This document shows, one piece after another, positions 58,152 through 64,000 of a stretch of 64,000 bases of DNA. Made by a program: the position numbers and the translations under genes. Origin of the DNA: Actinomadura bangladeshensis (lineage in GTDB: Bacteria > Actinomycetota > Actinomycetes > Streptosporangiales > Streptosporangiaceae); assembly GCF_004348335.1 (NCBI RefSeq), contig NZ_SMJW01000004.1, positions 1-64,000 on the forward strand, in the 5' to 3' direction. Within the stretch, counting starts at the first letter, position 1. The number at the start of each line of letters is the position of its first letter. Below the pieces are notes generated by a model that saw only the letters and a list, made by a program, of their open reading frames with translations, did no database searches and had not been told where the DNA came from.

Positions 58152-59398
58152 CACGGTGTCTCCCCGGTTCCGCTGGTCCTGCGCGTCATGTCCCTGGCGG
58201 GCGGGAGCGGCAGTTCGGTGGAGACGAGGAAGCCGCCCTCGGGGCGGCTGCCCGCGGAGAGGTGCCCACCGACGGCGGTGGCGCGTTCGCGCATCCCGAT
58301 CAGGCCGTAGCCGGGCTGGTGGTCCGGCGCCGTGGACGCGGACGGTGCCGTCCGGGCGCCCGTTCCGTCGTCGGCGACGATGATGGTCACGCGATCGCGG
58401 CTCCAGGCGAGGCGCACCCGGGCGCTGCCGGTACCGGCGTGCTTGGTCACGTTGGTCAGTGCCTCCTGGATGATGCGGTAGGCGGTGAGGTCCACCCCGG
58501 GCGGCAGCGGCCGGGCGGTGCCCTCCTCGTGCACCGCCACCTCCAGACCCGCGCGGCGGAACGACTCCAGGAGCGTGGGCAGCCGGGACAGCCCGGGCGC
58601 CGGTTCCGCGGGCGCGGCCGCGTCCCCGGACTGGCGCAGCAGGCCGACCGTGGCCCGCAGGTCGTCGAGCGCGGCGCCGGTGGTGTCGACGAGGTCGGCC
58701 AGGCTCCGGCGGGTCTGCTCCGGACGGGTGTCGAAGAGGTGGGCGGCGACCGTGGCCTGCGCGTTGGCCAGGGTGATCTGGTGGGCCACGAGGTCGTGCA
58801 ACTCCCGGGCGATGCGCACCCGCTCCTCGGCGACCCTGCGGCGCGCCTCGCTCTCCCGGCTCTTCTCGGCCCGCCGGGCCCGCTCCTCCACCGCCGCCAG
58901 GTAGGCCCGCCGGTTCTGCGTCGAGTGGCCGAGGATGCCGGCCACCAGCGGGAACACCGCCACCGCTCCGATCCTGCTCGCGTCCTGCCAGGAGAGGGTC
59001 CCGAACTCGAACACGAGGATGGAGGCGACCAGCAGCGCCGCGGAGGCGACCAGCACCGCGCCCGCCGTGCGCCGGTCGGCGCGCACGGCGAGCGTGTAGG
59101 CGGTGATCACGGCGGGCGCCAGGATGAGCGGCGTCAGCAGGAGGTTCAGCGGCGGCACCAGCGCGCCGATCGCGGTCGTGGCCGCCATGGCGGCCACCGG
59201 TGACCGGTGCCGGGCCGGCAGCACGGCGCAGGACGCCGCGGCGATGAGGTAGGCGGCGGGCGGCGGCGAGGAGAGGATCTCGTCGTCGACCCGCAGCGCA
59301 CCGCCCAGCAGGCAGAGCGCGAGCGCGATCGCCGTGATCACTCCCTCCCGCCACCGCAGCCCGCGCGGACGCAGGACACCGCCGCCCGTGTTCGTCAT
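58151..59398 (-). CDS. Sensor histidine kinase (HisKA_3/DesK type)
   Basis: A 415-aa membrane kinase. ATG 59398 is 8 bases after the MMPL stop; no strong ribosome site, so it is probably coupled. Four or five helices (about 20-160) with no large extracytoplasmic domain suggest sensing of membrane state or a lipophilic compound. The dimerisation/phosphorylation helix is EERVRIARELHDLVAHQITLANAQ, with the phospho-His in ELHD. The ATPase domain has the N-box IIQEALTNVTKHAG, ADDGTGA and GLIGMRERATAVGG. Confidence 0.94.
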   Translation of the reverse strand: MTNTGGGVLRPRGLRWREGVITAIALALCLLGGALRVDDEILSSPPPAAYLIAAASCAVLPARHRSPVAAMAATTAIGALVPPLNLLLTPLILAPAVITAYTLAVRADRRTAGAVLVASAALLVASILVFEFGTLSWQDASRIGAVAVFPLVAGILGHSTQNRRAYLAAVEERARRAEKSRESEARRRVAEERVRIARELHDLVAHQITLANAQATVAAHLFDTRPEQTRRSLADLVDTTGAALDDLRATVGLLRQSGDAAAPAEPAPGLSRLPTLLESFRRAGLEVAVHEEGTARPLPPGVDLTAYRIIQEALTNVTKHAGTGSARVRLAWSRDRVTIIVADDGTGARTAPSASTAPDHQPGYGLIGMRERATAVGGHLSAGSRPEGGFLVSTELPLPPARDMTRRTSGTGETP

Positions 59399-59405
59399 GG
59401 CCGGC

Positions 59406-61646
59406 TCAGCGTCGGCCGACGGGACGGCGCGGGGACGTCGCGTCGGGCCGGGTCGCGGCGGACGGGGCATGCCCGCCCAGCGCCTCGCCCTCGACGTCCA
59501 CGTTCGGCAGCACACGATCAAGCGTACGCGGCAGCCACCATGCCCGGCGGCCGAGCAGCGCCAGGACCGCGGGCGCGATCGCCATCCTGACCGCGAACGC
59601 GTCGAAGGCGACGGCGGAGGCCAGGCCGACGCCCATCGTCTGGATGGTCGGGTTGGCCATCCCGATGAACCCGGCGAACACGCTGATCATGATGATCGCC
59701 GCCGCGGCCACCACGCGTCCGCTGTACTGGAAACCGCGGACGACCGCCTCGCCGGGGGACGCGCCGCGGACGTACGCCTCCCGCATCCGGGTGAAGAGGA
59801 AGACCTCGTAGTCCATGGCGAGGCCGAACACGATCCCGATGATGAAGACCGGCATCAGCGACATCACCGGCCCGGTCTGCTCGATGCCGATGAGGTCCGC
59901 CGCCCAGCCCCACTGGAAGACGGCGACGAGGACTCCGAAGGCGGCGCCGACCGACAGCAGGAAGCCGAGGGCGGCCTTGACCGGGACCAGGATCGAGCGG
60001 AACACCACCGTCAGCAGGAGCACCGCGAGCCCGATGACCACGCTCAGGTAGGGGACGAGGGCGTCCGACATGGCTTCGGAGATGTCGATGTTCAGCGCGG
60101 TCGTGCCGGTCACCACCATGACGGCGCCCGTGCCGGCCTCGACGCCGGAGGCCGCGTCCCGGATGTCGTGCACGAGGTCCTTGGTCGCGGCGCTGCTCGG
60201 CGCGGTCCGCGGGACGGCGGTGAGGACGGCCGTGTCCTCGGCCTGGTTGAGAACCGGATCGTCGACCGACGCGATTCCGTCCAGCCCGCGTACCGTCCTG
60301 GTGACCAGGCCCGTGGCGGCCTGTCGGTTCGCGGCGTCCGACAGGTCCACGACCACGGTCAGCGGGCCGTTGAAGCCGGGGCCGAAACCCTCCGACAGCA
60401 GGTCGTAGGCACGCCGCTGGGTGGTCTCCACCGACGCGGACTCGTCTCCGGGAAGCCCGAGTTCGAGGCTCAGCGCCGGCACGGCGACGGCGCCGAGACC
60501 GAGCCCGGCGACCAGCAGCACGGTCAGCGGCCGGCGCAGCACGAACCGCGCCCAGCGGGTGCCGAGCCCGGGACGGCGGCCGGCGGGCACGGCCTGCGGT
60601 CCGGCGCCTCCCGGCCGGGCGGCCTTGCGGACGGCGCGCGACAGCACCCGGCGGCCGGAGAAGCCGATCAGCGCCGGGACGAGGGTCAGTGCGATGAGCA
60701 CGGCGAGCGCCACGGCGCCCGCGCCGCCCATGCCCATCCTGGTGAGTTCGGGGATACCGACGACCCCGAGCCCGACCAGGGCGATGACGACGGTCGCGCC
60801 GGCGAAGACGACGGCGGACCCCGCCGTGCCCACCGCCCGCCCGGCGGCCTCCTCCGGCGCGAACCCCCGGGCGTGCTCGTCACGGAAGCGGGAGGTGATG
60901 AAGAGCGCGTAGTCGATGCCGACCGCCAGCCCCAGCATCAGCGTCAGGATGGCGACGGTGGACGTGAGGTCGAGCACCTCGGCCAGCGCGGTGACCAGGC
61001 TGAAGGCGATGACCACGCCCCAGAAGGCGGTCAGCAGCGACAGTCCGGCCGCGACCAGCGACCCGAGGGCGAGGAGCAGCACCACCGCCGCCACCCCGAC
61101 GCCGATGAGTTCCGTCGTGCCGCCCGGCGCCTCGTCCGAGTCCAGGGCGGAGCCGCCGATCTCCGCGGTCAGCCCAGCGTCCCGGGCCCGGCCCGCGGCG
61201 CCCTCCAGGGCGCTCTTCGTCGACGCGGTCAGGTCGACGGCGTCCGCGGTGTAGGTGATCACGGAGTAGGCGATGGTGCCGTCCGCGCTGACCGCGCCGG
61301 TCTTGTAGGGGTCGGTGGTGGAGGCGACCTGGTCGCCCCCGTCCAGCGAGGCGAGCGCGTTTTCGACGGCCGCCCTGTTCTCCCGGGCCGTCACCCGCTG
61401 CCCGTCCGGAGCCCGGAACACCAGGCGGGCCTCGGCGCCCTGCGCGTTGCCCTGCGGGAAGCGCTGGTCCAGCAGGTCGAACGCCTTCTGCGACTCGGTG
61501 CCGGGCATGGACAGGCCCTCGTCCTGCGCCGCCGGCGCCATGGCGGCGGCGACCGCGGCCAGCACCAGGGCGCCCAGCCACAGGCTGCCCACGAGCCGGC
61601 GCCGCCGGAAGGCCCACCGTCCGATCCGGTAAAGAAACTTCGCCAC
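59406..61646 (-). CDS. MMPL/RND-type membrane transporter
   Basis: A 746-aa transporter of the MMPL family, exporting lipids or lipophilic compounds. GTG 61646 with GGAG upstream is chosen because residues following it (AKFLYRIGRWAFRRRRLVG) are the standard start; an ATG at 61709 lacks a ribosome site. Two SSD-like halves are visible: LTLMLGLAVGIDYALFITSRFRDEHARG and FIIGIVFGLAMDYEVFLFTRMREAYVRG, both with the proton-relay Asp-Tyr pair. Heads an operon with a two-component system that probably controls it. Confidence 0.93.
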   Translation of the reverse strand: MAKFLYRIGRWAFRRRRLVGSLWLGALVLAAVAAAMAPAAQDEGLSMPGTESQKAFDLLDQRFPQGNAQGAEARLVFRAPDGQRVTARENRAAVENALASLDGGDQVASTTDPYKTGAVSADGTIAYSVITYTADAVDLTASTKSALEGAAGRARDAGLTAEIGGSALDSDEAPGGTTELIGVGVAAVVLLLALGSLVAAGLSLLTAFWGVVIAFSLVTALAEVLDLTSTVAILTLMLGLAVGIDYALFITSRFRDEHARGFAPEEAAGRAVGTAGSAVVFAGATVVIALVGLGVVGIPELTRMGMGGAGAVALAVLIALTLVPALIGFSGRRVLSRAVRKAARPGGAGPQAVPAGRRPGLGTRWARFVLRRPLTVLLVAGLGLGAVAVPALSLELGLPGDESASVETTQRRAYDLLSEGFGPGFNGPLTVVVDLSDAANRQAATGLVTRTVRGLDGIASVDDPVLNQAEDTAVLTAVPRTAPSSAATKDLVHDIRDAASGVEAGTGAVMVVTGTTALNIDISEAMSDALVPYLSVVIGLAVLLLTVVFRSILVPVKAALGFLLSVGAAFGVLVAVFQWGWAADLIGIEQTGPVMSLMPVFIIGIVFGLAMDYEVFLFTRMREAYVRGASPGEAVVRGFQYSGRVVAAAAIIMISVFAGFIGMANPTIQTMGVGLASAVAFDAFAVRMAIAPAVLALLGRRAWWLPRTLDRVLPNVDVEGEALGGHAPSAATRPDATSPRRPVGRR

Positions 61647-61931
61647 TTGCAGATCACTCCAGATACCGCTGGGAAAGGGGAACGCGCGGGATTCGCGCGC
61701 CTCCAACACTCCCCGCCGGCGCCCCGCCCGGAATCGTCTCCCGCCACCGTCTTCCCGCCATGCGTCCGGACCAGCCGCTTCTCACCTCCTGGTGCGCACG
61801 CACTAGACGGAGGCACTCCCGCAGAGGAGACGCCTCGGGTCGACGGCCTCCGCCGGCCGCGACCGCGAACCGGTCGCGGGCACCGGGGGCCGTGAAAGGC
61901 GGCAGGGCCGGATCAGGCCGTGATTTGGGCC

Positions 61932-61981
61932 TTGACGGACGTTCGGGGGGTGATCACACTCCCTGGATGGGAGCGCTCCCA
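61932..61981 (+). promoter_or_regulatory. Promoter with perfect CebR/CelR operator before GH6 cellulase
   Basis: TTGACG (61932-61937) and CACACT (61955-61960) are spaced 17 bp. The perfect palindrome TGGGAGCGCTCCCA at 61968-61981 covers the expected transcription start. This is the exact operator of CelR in Thermobifida and CebR in Streptomyces, which release cellulase genes when cellobiose or cello-oligosaccharides bind. The regulator is encoded outside this window. Confidence 0.9.
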
Positions 61982-62021
61982 CGCCTCCCGCCGGAGCCTC
62001 GAAGAGAGTCTGGAGTACCGG

Positions 62022-63269
62022 ATGAGACGACGCATCGGGATCCTCGCCGCCGCCACGGCGAGCATCGTCGCGGTTCTCGCGCCGCCCGCGCCGGCGCAGG
62101 CACAGGTGCAGGCGCATGCACCGGGACATGCGCCGGGACACGCTCGGCCGCACGGTGACCCGCTGGCCGGGAAGGCGAGGTTCTACGTCGAGCCCTCGAC
62201 CAACGCCGGGAAGCAGGCCGACCTCTGGGCGGCCGAAGGGCGCGGCGCCGACGCGGCGCAGATGCGGGCCCTGTCCAAGGTGTCGCAGGCGATCTGGTTC
62301 ACCGGCGGCACCCCCGCCGAGGTGCGGGCGGCGGTGCGGCGGACGATGGCCGGCGCGGCCCGGCAGCGCGCCGTCCCGGTGCTGGTGGCGTACAACGTGC
62401 CGGGACGGGACTGCTCGCAGTACTCGGCGGGCGGCGCCGCGGACGAGGCCGCCTACCGGGCCTGGATCGACGCCTTCGCCAAGGGGGTCGGCGGCGGACG
62501 GGCCGTGGTGATCGTCGAGCCCGACGGGCTGGCACTGCTGTCCAGCGAGCCGTGGTGCAACGAGGGCGGCGGCGGGACCACCGGAACGCCGGAGGACACC
62601 GGCCGCATCGACGAGCGCTTCCGCGAGATCAACTACGCGATCACCACCCTGCAGCGGCTGCCGCGCACCGGCGTCTACGTGGACTCCGGGCACTCCGACT
62701 GGCAGCCGCTCAACGACTACGACGCCGGATACGGCGAACCGCGCGCGCAGCTCGGCATGGCCGGGCGCCTGCTGAAGGGCGGCATCGCCAAGGCCGACGG
62801 CTTCGCGCTGAACGTCTCGAACTACCGCGGTACCGACGAGCTGGTCTCCTACGGCACCAGGCTGTCCAAGTGCCTGCGCTTCCGCCAGGAGACGGGCGCG
62901 GCCAGTTGCTCCGACACCGACCTGGCCGGCGTCCCGGACGACCCGCGCGGGCTCACGCACTTCGTCCTGGACACCAGCCGCAACGGCCAGGGACCGTGGA
63001 CGCCTCCGGCGGACCAGTACACCGACGCCCAGGTGTGGTGCAACCCGCCCGGCCGCGGCCTCGGCGCCCGTCCCTCGACCCGCACGGGTGACCCCCTGGT
63101 GGACGCGTTCCTCTGGGTCAAGCGTCCCGGCGAATCCGACGGCCAGTGCACCCGCGGCACCGCCGGTCCGGAGGACCCCGAGTACGGCGTGGTCGATCCG
63201 GCGGCCGGCGCCTGGTGGGGCGAGTACGCCCTGGGCCTCGCCCAGCGAGCCGTGCCCCCGCTCCGCTGA
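62022..63269 (+). CDS. Secreted GH6 cellulase (endoglucanase/cellobiohydrolase)
   Basis: A 415-aa extracellular inverting cellulase. ATG 62022 has GGAG 6 bases upstream and begins a signal peptide ending AQA-Q (1-27). A short His/Pro repeat (HAPGHAPGHARPHG) links it to the GH6 domain (about 50-410). Landmarks match Thermobifida Cel6A: YNVPGRDCSQYSAGGA with Asp130, IVEPDGLALL with acid Asp168, VYVDSGHSDW, NVSNYRGTDELVSYG, DTSRNGQGPW, and DAFLWVKRPGESDG. No cellulose-binding module is attached. Controlled by the CebR/CelR box at 61968-61981. Confidence 0.95.
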   Translation: MRRRIGILAAATASIVAVLAPPAPAQAQVQAHAPGHAPGHARPHGDPLAGKARFYVEPSTNAGKQADLWAAEGRGADAAQMRALSKVSQAIWFTGGTPAEVRAAVRRTMAGAARQRAVPVLVAYNVPGRDCSQYSAGGAADEAAYRAWIDAFAKGVGGGRAVVIVEPDGLALLSSEPWCNEGGGGTTGTPEDTGRIDERFREINYAITTLQRLPRTGVYVDSGHSDWQPLNDYDAGYGEPRAQLGMAGRLLKGGIAKADGFALNVSNYRGTDELVSYGTRLSKCLRFRQETGAASCSDTDLAGVPDDPRGLTHFVLDTSRNGQGPWTPPADQYTDAQVWCNPPGRGLGARPSTRTGDPLVDAFLWVKRPGESDGQCTRGTAGPEDPEYGVVDPAAGAWWGEYALGLAQRAVPPLR

Positions 63270-63309
63270 CCGGTCAGGACGCATCTTCCCGGCGGTAGGT
63301 CGCGAGTAC

Positions 63310-63358
63310 GGGCAGGGTGGGCTTCACCTTCGTGCAGCAGGTGAAGCCCACCCTGCCC
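63310..63358. terminator. Perfect 20-bp hairpin terminator after GH6 gene
   Basis: Bases 63310-63329 pair perfectly with 63339-63358 around a 9-base loop, 40 bases after the cellulase stop. There is no T-tract. Confidence 0.82.
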
Positions 63359-63614
63359 TGCGACGACAGCCGGGCCACGTTACTCCCATGAGAAACCGCA
63401 ACGGATCCCGGCCATAAAGGCCCGCTTCCGGGAACTACTTTGCGGAAGAGTCCGGCTTCTCGCCTGCATGAGCGCATAAAGCGAAGACGCCCAGAACTGC
63501 CGTCATTCAATCTCGACTTGCCGAGATGCCGGGTTTATGATATATGACCCGCGACCGACCGGAACGGTCGTCAATTCCTCAGTCAGGTGCCGCCGTGATT
63601 TGCACGTCAGCACC
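63359..63614. other. AT-richer intergenic stretch, no gene recognised
   Basis: This stretch is less GC-rich than its surroundings. It contains the inverted repeat CGACCG-GAA-CGGTCG at 63556-63570 and a TATGAT-like box near 63536. No conserved frame, tRNA or RNA element was recognised. It may be the promoter region of the tiny ORF at 63615 or a trace of horizontally acquired DNA. Confidence 0.45.
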
Positions 63615-63710
63615 ATGACTGAATCACAGGATAGAACCTCCGATTCAGAACCGATTCACCGTATCGCTTTCCACATCGATGACCAGGCGAAATGCACTCT
63701 CGCCACCTGA
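63615..63710 (+). CDS. Possible 31-residue ORF or truncated gene start
   Basis: ATG 63615 opens a 31-codon frame, MTESQDRTSDSEPIHRIAF followed by HIDDQAKCTLAT. The HIDD segment looks like the first strand of a longer protein (a DsrE-like start is conceivable), and the frame stops abruptly. No ribosome site is clear. It may be a truncated gene or chance; low confidence. Confidence 0.25.
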   Translation: MTESQDRTSDSEPIHRIAFHIDDQAKCTLAT

Positions 63711-63877
63711 TTCGGCGTCGACGATCACCGGCGCCCGCACAGCGGCGCCGCAGACGGCGCACGCGGCGAACACGGGAGCAATTGCCGCCGCCCTATCAAC
63801 ACACCGGTGTCAGGTAGGCCGGAGTTCTCCGAATCCGGCGGGTGCTCTTCCGCCCCTCCTCCCCGATCCCCCCATTC

Positions 63878-64000
63878 CTAGGAGCCGGTGCGGTTCCGGG
63901 GGCGGGACGCGAGGTGCTCTCCGACTCGTCCGACCAGCAGGGTCATCTCGTAGCTGATCTGCGCCGGGTCGGCGGTCGCGTCGGTGAGGACGGTCAGCGA
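63878..64000 (-). CDS. C-terminal end of an unidentified gene running off the window
   Basis: The minus strand is open from the window edge to TAG at 63880-63878 and encodes LTVLTDATADPAQISYEMT followed by LLVGRVGEHLASRPRNRTGS. The amphipathic helix and basic tail look like a genuine protein end, but the family cannot be named from 40 residues. The rest lies beyond 64000. Confidence 0.5.
   Translation of the reverse strand, partial: SLTVLTDATADPAQISYEMTLLVGRVGEHLASRPRNRTGS

Noticed and set aside
59334-61895. 853-codon plus-strand frame opposite the MMPL gene
   Set aside because: A hydrophilic low-complexity shadow; the MMPL halves on the minus strand are clear.
1-64000. CRISPR arrays, tRNA, rRNA, prophage, attachment sites or replication origin
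   Set aside because: No regularly spaced repeats, cloverleaf-type segments, rRNA-like stretches, integrase genes or DnaA-box clusters were recognised on reading both strands.

Overview
The window is high-GC DNA (roughly 70% G+C by eye) from an actinobacterium. The pointers are a deazaflavin (F420)-type reductase, several leaderless starts in which a -10 hexamer sits 6-8 bases before ATG/GTG, CebR/CelR-type 14-bp palindromes in front of secreted glycosidases, an actinobacterial Ser/Thr kinase with WD40 repeats, and a DUF5997 gene paired with a LysR effector-domain gene. A Streptosporangiales/Thermomonosporaceae-like organism is plausible, but the genus is an inference. Bases 1-62 are not genome: they are an Illumina Nextera i5 adapter, so the left edge is a contig end.

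Layout. 0.08-4.3 kb: a secreted GH59 galactosylceramidase-like enzyme and a convergent GH54 arabinofuranosidase, both with ricin-type lectin tails. 4.5-4.9 kb: remnants of an IS transposase. 4.9-9.2 kb: a MarR regulon (enoyl-CoA hydratase-like protein, luciferase-like monooxygenase with FMN reductase, YcaC-like hydrolase) marked by three copies of one 15-bp operator. 9.3-22.1 kb: a large catabolic island. On the minus strand lie a maleamate-amidase-like gene (nicF), an ABC importer, and genes for FAH, MDR, VOC dioxygenase, CoA-transferase and HMG-CoA lyase. On the plus strand lie nicD, nicX and an ACMSD/PicC-type decarboxylase. A FadR-type GntR regulator sits between them, and both operons carry the same operator (AAGTG-N4-CACTT) over the -10 region at the same distance from a TTGACT box. 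The core chemistry is 2,5-dihydroxypyridine to N-formylmaleamate to maleamate to maleate.

22-29 kb: a DHA2 MFS exporter, an AhpD-like protein with a divergent MocR regulator, a MarR regulator, and an old yellow enzyme/SDR/F420 reductase operon whose TetR regulator survives only as a C-terminal remnant. 29.3-33 kb: a kinase-TM-WD40 receptor. 33.3-39.3 kb: an arabinoxylan-degrading locus (GH54-lectin, GH43-CBM6, two CE1-CBM2 esterases). 39.5-44.5 kb: MarR, a kdp operon remnant, a vWA/membrane protein pair, gene fragments and a DUF5997/LysR-domain pair. 44.7-52.6 kb: SulP transporter, GAP-family protein, two DUF1254/DUF1214 paralogues, and LacI divergent to an MFS transporter. 52.7-63.3 kb: PhoD with a coupled discoidin-domain protein, DUF998, an unknown protein with an internal duplication, an MMPL/histidine kinase/response regulator operon, and a GH6 cellulase under a perfect CebR/CelR palindrome. 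The last 0.7 kb holds a terminator, a tiny ORF and the end of one unidentified gene.

Overall this is saprophyte accessory chromosome: extracellular plant-polysaccharide enzymes controlled by LacI-type regulators, plus soil-chemical catabolic modules controlled by GntR, MarR and TetR regulators. I saw no rRNA, tRNA, CRISPR array or intact mobile element.
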